64,000 nt of DNA from Anaerocolumna aminovalerica (lineage in GTDB: Bacteria; Bacillota; Clostridia; Lachnospirales; Lachnospiraceae). Shown piece after piece: positions 55,502-63,966 of the stretch. The first letter of the stretch is position 1, and each line of letters begins with the position of its first letter. The position numbers and the translations under genes were made by a program. The DNA is taken from the NCBI RefSeq assembly GCF_900115365.1, contig NZ_FOWD01000009.1, positions 62,001 to 126,000 of the forward strand, written 5' to 3'. The notes under the pieces were generated by a model. That model did not search any database, had not been told where the DNA came from, and saw nothing but the letters and a program-made list of their open reading frames with translations.

Positions 55502-55509
55502 TTTACTTT

Positions 55510-55538
55510 ATTATACATCGTGATAAATAAAATGTCAA
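55510..55538 (-). promoter_or_regulatory. consensus promoter of feoAB
   Basis: Reading leftward, TTGACA (55538-55533), 17 bases, TATAAT (55515-55510): a perfect consensus, 50 bases before the feoA start. Confidence 0.9.
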
Positions 55539-55616
55539 TTAGGGAAGAAAAATGTTTTAAAATTTTTTTAATGTCCATAAATGATGTCCTAATTAACATT
55601 TCTTTTCACACAAAAA

Positions 55617-55654
55617 GGCGGGTTGAAAGAATGTTTACACCTTTCAATCCCGCC
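55617..55654 (-). terminator. terminator of the PTS operon
   Basis: GGCGGGTTGAAAG pairs with CTTTCAATCCCGCC. Read leftward it is followed by TTTTTGTGTG. It lies about 105 bases past the EIICB stop. Confidence 0.88.
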
Positions 55655-55759
55655 CATCTATTGAGCTATCCTTACCAATATTTTTTTCCTTTACCGGGGA
55701 CGCAAAAGAATTTCATTATTTTTATAGCATCCCCTGTATATATTTGAAATAGTAAGCTA

Positions 55760-57214
55760 TTATAGCATTTTCTTTATTTCATTTGCTACAAATTCTACCT
55801 TAGTACCGATAATTACTTGAACAGACGTTTTACTTGGTCTAATAACACCAGCTACTCCCGCCGACTTAATCTTCTTCTCATTCACTTTAGTATAGTCTTT
55901 AATTTCAAAGCGTAATCTTGTAACACAATTATCAAGATTTGTAACATTTTCTTTACCGCCAACACCCTCTAAAACAATAGCTGCAACCTCAGTAAAATTA
56001 TCATTTGATAAAGTCACTTTTGTCTCTGTTTCTATATCGTCTTCACGACCAGGAGTTTTTAAATTGAATTTGGTAATTACAAAACGGAATACAAAGTAAT
56101 AAACAACTCCCACTACAATACCCACAGGAATAATCATCCAAGGGTTAACAGCCATAGGATTTCTAAAACTTAATATCCAATCTACAAATCCTGCTGAAAA
56201 AGCGAATCCGCAACGTGTAGGCAAAATAACTGATATTGCAACAGAAATACCTGTAAACAGTGCATGAACCACATAAAGACCTGGAGCTAAGAACATAAAT
56301 GCAAATTCAAGAGGTTCCGTTACACCTGTAAAGAAGGCAGATAGTGCGCCGCCTAATAGTACACCTGCGGCAATTTTTTTGTTTTTGTCTTTTGCAGTAT
56401 GATACATTGCTAGAGCACCAGCCGGTAAGCCAAACATCATTACCGGGAAGAAACCGGTTTGATACATACCTGTCACACCACGAATTCCGCCTTCTATAGT
56501 ACCAAGATATTTACCGATATCATTAATACCTGCTATATCAAACCAGAATACAGAATTCAATGCATGGTGCAGACCAAAAGGAATAAGTAATCTGTTAAAT
56601 GTAGCATAGATTCCGGCACCGATTGCACCACTGTCCATAATCATCTTACCAAATCCAACTAGTCCTCCATAGATAATCGGCCAGATGAAAAATAAAATAA
56701 GTGAAGATAATAAAGATGCTATTGCAGTTACAATTGCAACACTTCTCTTTCCGCTAAAGAAGGAAAGGGCATCTGGTAATTTTGTATATTTAAATTTATT
56801 ATAGCAACCAGCTCCAATAATACCTGCTAAGATACCAATAAATGCGTTTTGAATTTTTCCAAAAGCTGGATCAACAAGGCCAACATCAATACCTTTTAAT
56901 GCTGCAACGGTTCCCGGAGCTAACAGTGTTATCATCATCAGCCAGGAAACAAGTCCTGCTAAACCTGCCGTACCGTCATTATCATCAGACATTCCCACAC
57001 CAACACCAATGGCAAATAGAATTGCCATATTATCAATTAAGGCACCGCCGGCTTTTACTAAGAAGCTGGCAATGGCATGTAACGAACCGGGATCCCCTCC
57101 TTGCATGATCGCAGGATCCAGCCAATACCCGATACCCATAAGTAAGCTTGCTGCCGGTAAACAAGCAACAGGTAACATCAATGATTTACCTAACCTTTGA
57201 AGATGTTTCATCAT
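55760..57214 (-). CDS. nagE: PTS EIICB sugar permease (N-acetylglucosamine/glucose type)
   Basis: A 484-residue phosphotransferase permease. The EIIC part (residues 1-375) begins LGKSLMLPVACLPAASLLMGIGYW and has FGLHHALNSVFWFDIAG, typical of GlcNAc/glucose transporters. EIIB (about 400-484) has the phospho-Cys in LDNCVTRLRFEI. EIIA is on a separate gene upstream, so this is a CB fusion. NagE is my best guess on the GLHHALNSVF segment and could be glucose-specific. RBS GGGGA. Last gene of the operon. Confidence 0.85.
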   Translation of the reverse strand: MMKHLQRLGKSLMLPVACLPAASLLMGIGYWLDPAIMQGGDPGSLHAIASFLVKAGGALIDNMAILFAIGVGVGMSDDNDGTAGLAGLVSWLMMITLLAPGTVAALKGIDVGLVDPAFGKIQNAFIGILAGIIGAGCYNKFKYTKLPDALSFFSGKRSVAIVTAIASLLSSLILFFIWPIIYGGLVGFGKMIMDSGAIGAGIYATFNRLLIPFGLHHALNSVFWFDIAGINDIGKYLGTIEGGIRGVTGMYQTGFFPVMMFGLPAGALAMYHTAKDKNKKIAAGVLLGGALSAFFTGVTEPLEFAFMFLAPGLYVVHALFTGISVAISVILPTRCGFAFSAGFVDWILSFRNPMAVNPWMIIPVGIVVGVVYYFVFRFVITKFNLKTPGREDDIETETKVTLSNDNFTEVAAIVLEGVGGKENVTNLDNCVTRLRFEIKDYTKVNEKKIKSAGVAGVIRPSKTSVQVIIGTKVEFVANEIKKML

Positions 57215-57372
57215 AAAAAATAATCCCCTTTCTTTTTACGCTGCTGCCTTATTACAGCCACACGTAATTGTTACATTATAAAGCTTTTAATATAAATATA
57301 TTTCTAGGCTGATATGTAAAGCTATCCCCCCTTTCTATCAGGCTCTTTTTTATTTATAATGAAATATAAATA

Positions 57373-57867
57373 TTACTTCTTAATATTTATAATATCATCC
57401 AGTTCTTTAACCTCTTTACTAGCTATTGCACTTATTTCCTTATATTCCCCTGAATTACATATGATAATTGGAGTAATGATATCGTATCCGGCTTCTTTGA
57501 TTTGTTCCATATCGAACTCTACCAGCAAATCTCCGGCTTTTACCTTATCCCCCGCTTTTACATGGGATGTAAAATATTTTCCTTTTAGATTAACGGTATC
57601 TAATCCAATGTGTATTAATATTTCTTCGCCGTAACCTCCGATGATACTTACCGCATGCTTCGTTTCAAATACTAATGCCACAGTTCCGTCTGCCGGCGAT
57701 ACTACCCTTCCTTTTGAAGGCTTTATAGCAATTCCTTTCCCTAAAATTTCTTGACTAAAAGTGGGGTCATTGACTTCTCTAAGAGGGCATGCATATCCTT
57801 CTATAGGCGCTAATATTGTATTTTTCTTGTCTTTTATGCCTAATGTCTCTTTTAATTTACCAAACAT
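57373..57867 (-). CDS. crr: PTS EIIA (glucose type)
   Basis: A 164-residue EIIA-Glc-type protein. The active His is in ILIHIGLDTV (His86), the supporting one is His71 in FETKHAVSI. It receives phosphate from HPr and passes it to EIIB of the permease. RBS AAGGAT. It lies between the antiterminator and EIICB genes. Confidence 0.92.
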   Translation of the reverse strand: MFGKLKETLGIKDKKNTILAPIEGYACPLREVNDPTFSQEILGKGIAIKPSKGRVVSPADGTVALVFETKHAVSIIGGYGEEILIHIGLDTVNLKGKYFTSHVKAGDKVKAGDLLVEFDMEQIKEAGYDIITPIIICNSGEYKEISAIASKEVKELDDIINIKK

Positions 57868-57921
57868 ATCTAAGCATATCCTTTCTTGTTGTTATGAGAT
57901 TTTATTGTGCTTATGCTTTTA

Positions 57922-58758
57922 CTAATTATCTGCCATTATCACTCTTCTAATATGAACAGTCAGATAAGTAAGTTCTTCTTCAGTAACCTTTTGTCCCAGT
58001 CGTTCTCCCATATAGCCGGCTACTTTTTGGCTGCATAGATATTCCTTAGGATATAATTTTGCTATCATTTCTCTAAAATCTTCTTCCTTATTATCTAATA
58101 ATTCTCTCTTTACCATTCTTTGTGCTAAAAATTTTAAATGAGTAATAAAACGTTCATAATGGAGGGATTCTTCATCTAACTTAATATCAAAATAATCTTT
58201 TACAATTTGAACAAGTTCCGGTATTATCCGGGTAATACTAATTGCTTCACTCATTACCGTATCATATTCAGCATTAACAATATGAAGGGCAATGGAAGCA
58301 ACCTCATCAACGGGAAGATTGACTTTTAATTCTTTTCGAATTAAGGCTACTGCATATTCTCCAATCAAATATTCCTGCCTATAAAAATTTTTAACTTCCC
58401 ACAGCAAAGGATTCTGAAACATCATTCCCTGGTTAAAGCGTTCTATTGCAAAATTAATATGATCCGTCAAGGTGATATAAATATTTTGATTTAATTTTTT
58501 ATTAAGAACTCTTTTTGCATATTCAACTATTTCATTAGTCACTTGAATATGTTCCAACGGTATCGTTATTAGAAGCTCTTTAAATTTATCAACGGCACGT
58601 TGACTATCCATATAAAATATCTTTTCAATCAGATCTTCAGGTACAATATTTCCCGGCTTTCTTTTAAAGCCGATACCTTTTCCCATAATTACTACTTCTC
58701 TTCCCTCCAGATCCCTTGCACTAACTACATTGTTATTAATTATTCTTTCTATATTCAT
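57922..58758 (-). CDS. licT: BglG/LicT-type transcription antiterminator
   Basis: A 278-residue RNA-binding antiterminator. Residues 1-56 form the CAT domain (RIINNNVVSARD, VIMGKGIGFKR). Two PRD domains follow (about 65-170 and 171-278) with conserved His in TLTDHINFAIERF, IALHIVNAE, RFITHLKFLAQRM and LTVHIRRV. These are phosphorylated by PTS proteins. The ATG at 58758 is preferred over a TTG at 58770. Upstream is a matching RAT/terminator, so it probably regulates its own operon. The symbol is by family similarity. Confidence 0.9.
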   Translation of the reverse strand: MNIERIINNNVVSARDLEGREVVIMGKGIGFKRKPGNIVPEDLIEKIFYMDSQRAVDKFKELLITIPLEHIQVTNEIVEYAKRVLNKKLNQNIYITLTDHINFAIERFNQGMMFQNPLLWEVKNFYRQEYLIGEYAVALIRKELKVNLPVDEVASIALHIVNAEYDTVMSEAISITRIIPELVQIVKDYFDIKLDEESLHYERFITHLKFLAQRMVKRELLDNKEEDFREMIAKLYPKEYLCSQKVAGYMGERLGQKVTEEELTYLTVHIRRVIMADN

Positions 58759-58885
58759 AGCACACCCCAAAATTTAATGTAATAGTAAAGCGAACATTTA
58801 CAATCTGCTTTGCTACTTACTCATGAGCAGGCCCCCTTAACTATATTCTAATCATGAATTGTGAGATTATTCCATCACTTTAGCA

Positions 58886-58946
58886 TAAAAAAGACCAAAT
58901 TTCACAAGACAAAGTCATTCTGCTATTGCCTCGTAAAATTTGGTCT
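58886..58946 (-). terminator. leader terminator overlapping the RAT site
   Basis: AGACCAAATTTTAC pairs with GTGAAATTTGGTCT and is followed, read leftward, by seven T. The left arm includes the end of the RAT sequence, so RAT folding and termination exclude each other. Confidence 0.9.
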
Positions 58947-58969
58947 TGCCTGTATTCCAGTAACAATCC
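58942..58969 (-). promoter_or_regulatory. ribonucleic antiterminator (RAT) site
   Basis: Reading leftward, GGATTGTTACTG, a short spacer and CAGGCAAGACC match the LicT/SacT-type RAT consensus closely. Binding of the antiterminator here prevents the overlapping terminator. It lies about 185 bases before the antiterminator start. A promoter should lie near 58.98-59.02 kb but no consensus pair stands out. Confidence 0.92.
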
Positions 58970-59159
58970 AAGTTATATTCTATATTCACTACCTTTATTC
59001 TAACACAATTATATAAAAAAGCAACCTTTTTTTAAATTTTATATTAATTATTATTCATTAATGATAGGTTCTTAATGTACCAGGATGTAATTATGTCTAA
59101 CTGGTAGTTAATGTATCTCTTTATGATTATATCTTTTTGCTATTATATTTTATTATAAT

Positions 59160-60857
59160 CTAAGAATATCGTTTCATCATCTTTACTAATGATATGAATT
59201 CATCCTTATATTCGTCATTGGAATAATTATATTCCTTTAATAGTTCCAGTACCATATCCAAAGAAGCATTTCCCTTAAACTCACTGTCTCGAAGGATCAT
59301 CCCAAATGCTGCCACAGAACTGGCAAATGTCAGGTTCTTTGGCATTACCTTAGTATATACTTTATCTGTTATCGGTACGGAAATTAATCTGCTCTTATTC
59401 CCATCCGGTTCTTTATAGCGTATATTTATGGTTAATAATTCATTACTAAGTTCTCTGTTAGACGTATCATTGTTTCCAGATTGATATTTTAGATCCGTAG
59501 CAGAAACCGGCTGCCTGGAATCTGTTCCGATTAGTTCATAAAGTGCAGTAACACGGTGACCTGCTCCAATCTCACCAGCATCCTTTGTATCGTCATTAAA
59601 GTCTTCGGTATTCAGGGAGCGGTTTTCGTATCCGATCAACCGGTAACTGCCAACTCTTGCAGGATTAAATTCAACCTGAAGCTTCACATCCTTTGCTACC
59701 GTAAATAATGTGCCGCCCATTTCTTCTACCAGAACCTTCTTTGCTTCTAATAAAGAATCAATATATGCATAATTTCCATTACCATTGTCTGCTAATGCTT
59801 CCATTTTATTATCTTTTAGATTGCCTGTTCCAAATCCAAGAACAGATAAGAACACACCGCTTTCTTTTTTCTCTTTAATTAATCTGGTTAATTCTCCTTC
59901 ACTTGTTATTCCCACATTTAGATCTCCATCTGTAGCTAAAATAACACGATTATTTCCGCCCTTTATAAAATATTCTTCCGCTAATTGATAGGCTCTTGTA
60001 ATACCCGAGGCACCTGCAGTGCTTCCCCCTGCACTTAGGCTTTCAATTGCATTCACGATTTTACCCGTTTCATTACCTCTTGCACCTTCTAACACCACGC
60101 TTTCATATCCTGCGTAGGTAACAATGGATACTCTATCTTTTTCCGTCAGATTCTCCGTTAAAAGGACAAATGCTTTTTGCATAAGGGGCAGTTTATCCTC
60201 TTCATCCATTGAACCGGATACATCCAATAAAAATACAAGGTTTGTGTTTGGTCGTTCATCCATATCAATATCTTGTGCCTGAAGACCAATAAGCAGTAAT
60301 TTTGCATCCTTATTCCATGGACAATCAGATAATTCTGTGGTTACGGAAAATGGTTCCCCTCCCCGTGGCTTGGGATAATCATATTGAAAATAATTAATCA
60401 TTTCTTCTATTCTTACTGCATCCGGTACAACTTTCTCGTTATTATACAGCATTCTTCGAACATTACTGTATGACGCAGTATCAACGTCTACTGAGAAGGT
60501 AGATAAGGGATGGTTTTTAACGGATTTAAAATTATTCTCAACAATTGTATTGTACTCTTCTGTATTAAATTCATATTCGTATTCTACTTTTGCTTCAGAT
60601 TGAAAATATCCATTCGTTAGTTCTTCAGATGCATAGTCATAAATATTAGCGGATTCCGAAGGATATGAATCTTCTGCTGTGTTATTATCCTGCTTCGTTT
60701 CCGTCTTCTGATTAAGCTGACCACTGTTAATATCCTGGGGAGCCTGACCTGAGTTTTCTTTGTCTGAACGAACCTTACTGCTGCACCCTGTTAAGTTTGA
60801 AATAAACAGAACAATCACTAATAATAAACTAATTCCTAATTTCATTCCTTTTTTCAT
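59160..60857 (-). CDS. von Willebrand factor type A domain lipoprotein
   Basis: A 565-residue lipoprotein, lipid on Cys25 (lipobox LTGC). The YfbK-like N-terminal domain (about 100-190, HPLSTFSVDVDTASYSNVRRML) is followed by a VWA domain (about 205-380) with the MIDAS motif DVSGSMDEEDKL and a TDGDLNVG loop. The C-terminus (about 400-565) is the DUF3520-type domain. Such proteins bind partners through a metal ion on the cell surface. The ATG at 60857 with AGGAGGAG is used; the frame is open 45 codons further upstream. Confidence 0.87.
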   Translation of the reverse strand: MKKGMKLGISLLLVIVLFISNLTGCSSKVRSDKENSGQAPQDINSGQLNQKTETKQDNNTAEDSYPSESANIYDYASEELTNGYFQSEAKVEYEYEFNTEEYNTIVENNFKSVKNHPLSTFSVDVDTASYSNVRRMLYNNEKVVPDAVRIEEMINYFQYDYPKPRGGEPFSVTTELSDCPWNKDAKLLLIGLQAQDIDMDERPNTNLVFLLDVSGSMDEEDKLPLMQKAFVLLTENLTEKDRVSIVTYAGYESVVLEGARGNETGKIVNAIESLSAGGSTAGASGITRAYQLAEEYFIKGGNNRVILATDGDLNVGITSEGELTRLIKEKKESGVFLSVLGFGTGNLKDNKMEALADNGNGNYAYIDSLLEAKKVLVEEMGGTLFTVAKDVKLQVEFNPARVGSYRLIGYENRSLNTEDFNDDTKDAGEIGAGHRVTALYELIGTDSRQPVSATDLKYQSGNNDTSNRELSNELLTINIRYKEPDGNKSRLISVPITDKVYTKVMPKNLTFASSVAAFGMILRDSEFKGNASLDMVLELLKEYNYSNDEYKDEFISLVKMMKRYS

Positions 60858-61016
60858 AAAAACTCCTCCTATCCATTTCTTTATATTTGTAATGATTAGA
60901 CGATATGGATTAGAAAAGAGTTCCATTTCAGGAATATTTATGTATCCATGTATGAATGAGCATATATCAAGAGTTTTAATATATAATATCACTTGACTTT
61001 AACTTGAAATTAACAA

Positions 61017-61048
61017 CTGGACAGGGGTTTGATTCCCCTCAGCTCCAT
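61017..61048 (+). repeat. tmRNA-3'-end-like relic (possible att site)
   Basis: GGACAGGGGTTTGATTCCCC followed by TCAGCTCCATTTT is a T-arm and acceptor 3' strand as at the end of tmRNA or a tRNA. No matching 5' half is found within the preceding few hundred bases. Such orphan 3' ends are typically left when an integrative element uses an RNA gene 3' end as its target. Confidence 0.55.
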
Positions 61049-61106
61049 TTTATATACCGAACAGCTTCACATGACAACCTCTGTTTATCCAACTAGTTTC
61101 ATACTA

Positions 61107-62396
61107 CTAATTCCTTCGGTTAATATTTTTTAATAGGACTACTGTCAATATTAAAACAAGAAACTCTGTTAATGTCATTGTAAGCCAAACACCTATCATT
61201 CCATACATTGACGATAATATCATCGCCAAAGGGATAATAAAGATAAATCCTCTAAGGATTGAAATAATAAATGCATTTCTTAATTTATCAATAGAACTAA
61301 AATAAGTACAGCATAAAATATTAATTCCTGCAAATAGGAAGGATGTAAAATAAATACGAAGTCCCTGGACAGCTATTCTGGCTAATTCTCTGTCATGTTC
61401 TTTATTAAAAACACCAACTATGGGCTCCGAGAACAAAAAGAAGAATCCATAGATAATCAATGCAAATGTGACTACTGTTACGATACCATAGTTTAGAACC
61501 TTTTTTACATTCTGTTTGTTTTGTTCTCCATAGTTTTTACTAAGTATTGGTTGTACTCCCTGAGCGATACCTATAAATATTGATATGACCACTAGAGCTA
61601 TATTAGCAATGATTCCATATGCCGCTACTCCTAAATTACCTTTGATTCTAAGAATGATACTATTAAATACAATAATTACAATTCCAGAAGAAAGCTCAGT
61701 AACTAATGAGGATACTCCTATTAAAGAAATATCTAAATATGTTCTTGGCTGTGGTCTTAATCTATATAACTGAAATGAGTTTCTTTTCTTAATAAAGTGC
61801 ATAGATAAAATAAGCAAGCTAATAATGGGAGCTATTCCAGTAGCTAAAGCTGCACCGAACATTCCCATTTTTAACGGAAACACAAAAACATAATCAAGAA
61901 TGATATTTGAGAAACTTCCAATTAACATTGCATTCATAGCAAGTTTCGGATTATCGTCATTTCTTACGAAGCAGATGACCAGGTTATTTAGCATAAACAT
62001 AGGTGAAAAGCACAAAATAACTTGTAAATAAGTAGTTGCCATTTGATAGGTATCTGCATTTGCACCAAGTAAATTAGCAAGGCCTCCGGATAATAGGATT
62101 CCAATTGATACGAATATACTGGCCATTATAAGAACATAGTAAAAGGCCTGTGTAAATACGGTCTTTGATTTTGATATAGCAAATCGCGTCGCTCCACCCA
62201 TTCCTATCATTAATCCTGTACCATGTATAAAACTGTAAATGGGAATGGCAAGATTAAGTGCAGTTAATCCGTTTGCACCAACGCCCCTCGCAATAAAAAA
62301 GGTATCTGCAAGTATGTAACAAGATAATCCAATCATCCCAAGTACATTATGGGTAACGTATTTAAAAAATGTCTGTTTAATGTTAGTATTCTCCAT
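61107..62396 (-). CDS. MATE-family efflux transporter
   Basis: A 429-residue membrane protein with about 12 hydrophobic segments. NVLGMIGLSCYILADTFFIARGVGANGLTALNLAIPIYSFIHG is the MATE N-terminal pattern, with GATRFAIS following. It exports cationic drugs or metabolites using a Na+ or H+ gradient. RBS GGAGG. A terminator with an 11-codon ORF inside lies in its leader. Confidence 0.92.
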   Translation of the reverse strand: MENTNIKQTFFKYVTHNVLGMIGLSCYILADTFFIARGVGANGLTALNLAIPIYSFIHGTGLMIGMGGATRFAISKSKTVFTQAFYYVLIMASIFVSIGILLSGGLANLLGANADTYQMATTYLQVILCFSPMFMLNNLVICFVRNDDNPKLAMNAMLIGSFSNIILDYVFVFPLKMGMFGAALATGIAPIISLLILSMHFIKKRNSFQLYRLRPQPRTYLDISLIGVSSLVTELSSGIVIIVFNSIILRIKGNLGVAAYGIIANIALVVISIFIGIAQGVQPILSKNYGEQNKQNVKKVLNYGIVTVVTFALIIYGFFFLFSEPIVGVFNKEHDRELARIAVQGLRIYFTSFLFAGINILCCTYFSSIDKLRNAFIISILRGFIFIIPLAMILSSMYGMIGVWLTMTLTEFLVLILTVVLLKNINRRN

Positions 62397-62480
62397 AATT
62401 CCTCCAAAATCAGCTTAACCCTAGGTTTACCCGAAAACACTCTATTCTAGGTGCCAAAAAATGTAACAGGGAAATTCTTT

Positions 62481-62540
62481 GCAAAAAAATAAGCCCTCGT
62501 TATTTCATACCTTCTACGGCCTATCGGTATGAAGTTCGAG
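62481..62540 (-). terminator. attenuator-type terminator in the MATE leader
   Basis: CTCGTTATTTCATACC (62496-62511) pairs with GGTATGAAGTTCGAG (62526-62540), nearly full length. Read leftward it is followed by ATTTTTTT (62481-62489). It sits about 85 bases upstream of the MATE start, so it must be bypassed for expression. Confidence 0.75.
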
Positions 62541-62549
62541 TGCTTTCAT
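62514..62549 (-). CDS. 11-residue leader peptide in the MATE attenuator
   Basis: Reading leftward, ATG AAA GCA CTC GAA CTT CAT ACC GAT AGG CCG TAG encodes MKALELHTDRP. Its codons run through one arm of the terminator stem and its stop lies in the loop. A ribosome on this ORF would keep the arm from pairing. Weak AGAG site upstream. A second hairpin (CTCTAT/ATAGAG) precedes it. This resembles drug-sensing attenuation but has not been matched to a named family. Confidence 0.5.
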   Translation of the reverse strand: MKALELHTDRP

Positions 62550-62740
62550 TTCTCTATACCCGGCAGCATAGAGTTAAGCATTCTAATTTAATTTGATATC
62601 TCATATTAGAGTATTGTACTATAAATTTCTAATTAAATCTATATCTATTATGCTTTTTAGTCATTTTTGATGTTCTATTCATTTTTGATTTTAAATTAAT
62701 ACCTTAATAGTATCCGAATACTCCACTACCTGTCGCATAA

Positions 62741-62769
62741 AAAGACACCCACTATTTCAGAGTGTCTTT
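62741..62769 (-). terminator. terminator of the Ig-like secreted protein gene
   Basis: AAAGACAC and GTGTCTTT flank a short loop (CCACTATTTCAGA) directly past the stop. Read leftward it is followed by TATGCG, a weak T tract. Confidence 0.6.
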
Positions 62770-62782
62770 ATAAAAAACTAAA

Positions 62783-63358
62783 TCAATCTAATAAAACCTG
62801 CTCTTTTTCAACTAGCTTGCCATCTTTAAATACAACGCTGGCATTTGATACTCCGTCTTCCCCGTACCATGTATATACCGCAGATGTTATTTTTCCATCC
62901 TTATCCTGATCTTGAGTTACTAGTATTCCTTCAGTACCTATAGTTTTTACTGCGTCTTCATAACTCATATCTTTTCTCAGCTTTTCATATGAACTTAATG
63001 TGACATAGTCCTGTTTTTCGGATTGCTCTGTAGATGTATCCGCCATTATAATCGCCTTCTTCGGTTTCGATACATTAATTTCACATTCAATTTTCTTCTT
63101 ACCTATCTTAGCGGTTATTATGGCTTTTCCAACTGCCTTTCCCCTAACCTTCCCCTTAGAATTAACTGCCACTACTTTTTTATCACTACTATACCATTTT
63201 ACTGGTTTTCTATTATCTAAAACTTCCAGCTGATAAGTTTCTCCAAGCATTAATGCAATAATTTCGCTATTTAGCTTTGCTGCTTGCACATTATTTGCCG
63301 TTAATAATGAAATTAACATAATCATAATGACAGTAATTATAAGCTTACACTTTTTCAT
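62783..63358 (-). CDS. secreted Ig-like (BIG_2) protein with C-terminal DUF3862-like domain
   Basis: A 191-residue exported protein. The signal peptide (residues 1-26, ending NNVQA) is followed by one BIG_2 unit (about 27-100: IALMLGETYQLEV...WYSSDKKVVAVNSKGKVRGKAVGKAIITA). The last 70 residues (YEKLRKDMSYEDAVKTIG to the end) resemble SmpA/DUF3862 lipoprotein folds. It has a Ser-Glu linker between. No anchor; soluble or wall-bound. RBS AGGGAGA. Function unknown. Confidence 0.78.
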   Translation of the reverse strand: MKKCKLIITVIMIMLISLLTANNVQAAKLNSEIIALMLGETYQLEVLDNRKPVKWYSSDKKVVAVNSKGKVRGKAVGKAIITAKIGKKKIECEINVSKPKKAIIMADTSTEQSEKQDYVTLSSYEKLRKDMSYEDAVKTIGTEGILVTQDQDKDGKITSAVYTWYGEDGVSNASVVFKDGKLVEKEQVLLD

Positions 63359-63608
63359 ATGTTCATCTCCCTTAACAATAATTTTGTAATCTTATATTTT
63401 ATATTATACTATAATATTACATTACTTCAATCTCTATTATAGCATTTCATGATAGGCGAACCAACGAAATTCCTTTTCATTGAGCACTACCACTATCTTA
63501 CATTATTTATAATGCTAAACACAAATTACAAATTTCGATATAAATAGACACAATATAATATAATTTGCATATTATATTATTGTAGAAACTTCTAACCAAT
63601 ATATAGAG
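63359..63608. other. intergenic region
   Basis: AT-rich divergent spacer between the Ig-like gene and the Arg-rich peptide. TTGCAT-like and TATATTAT-like words near 63568-63585 could be a promoter for the rightward peptide. No gene seen. Confidence 0.3.
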
Positions 63609-63619
63609 GAGTGATTTAT

Positions 63620-63673
63620 ATGGGTTGTCGCTTATGCAGACGTCGTAGACGCCGCCGTAGATGTGGTTTTTAA
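63620..63673 (+). CDS. 17-residue Arg-rich Cys peptide
   Basis: ATG behind GAGGAG at eight bases encodes MGCRLCRRRRRRRRCGF and stops at TAA. It has eight consecutive arginines between CxxC and a third Cys. The codons vary (CGT, AGA, CGC), so this is not a simple nucleotide repeat. An 18-bp stem-loop follows 14 bases later. The good RBS, terminator-like hairpin and extreme composition argue for a real gene. No family is recognised; a nucleic-acid-binding or metal-binding role is possible. Confidence 0.55.
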   Translation: MGCRLCRRRRRRRRCGF

Positions 63674-63686
63674 TCTAATTTCTTCC

Positions 63687-63728
63687 CCACTGTACCGTTA
63701 ATTATTTAATTAATTAACGGTACAGTGG
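63687..63728. terminator. long hairpin after the Arg-rich peptide
   Basis: CCACTGTACCGTTAATTA pairs with TTAATTAACGGTACAGTGG with a short loop. No strong T run follows on either side. Confidence 0.7.
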
Positions 63729-63768
63729 TTAGATATTAAAAGGTGCCCTGCAGAGATGGGGCAATTGT

Positions 63769-63966
63769 GTGAGTTTTCTTATCAGTTGTTTTTATTGCAC
63801 AGGAATTGAAAATGTACCTGATGAATTAACAAGCGGTGAGATTTATACAGGCAATGGAATACAATATCAGTTTGTAGAAAAGTTTGAACATAATGGAAAA
63901 TTCGAAGAGTTTAATCAATTGCATTTTAACAAAGAGGACTTAATTAATAATGGGATTATAAAATAG
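63769..63966 (+). CDS. short fragment of an unknown protein
   Basis: A 65-codon frame opens with GTG at 63769 without a clear RBS and reads ...GIENVPDELTSGEIYTGNGIQYQFVEKFEHNG..., ending in DLINNGIIK. Residues 12-65 look like the acidic C-terminus of a larger protein, so this may be a remnant. An ACCGG...CCGGGG hairpin with a TTTTA tail follows at about 63977-64000. No family recognised. Confidence 0.35.
   Translation: MSFLISCFYCTGIENVPDELTSGEIYTGNGIQYQFVEKFEHNGKFEEFNQLHFNKEDLINNGIIK

Noticed and set aside
55520-55747. 75-codon rightward ORF opposite the feoA promoter
   Set aside because: It spans a consensus promoter and the PTS terminator of the other strand; no RBS.
57295-57355. Terminator between crr and the EIICB gene
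   Set aside because: The AGGCTGATA/TATCAGGCT hairpin has its T run on the rightward strand, whereas the operon runs leftward.
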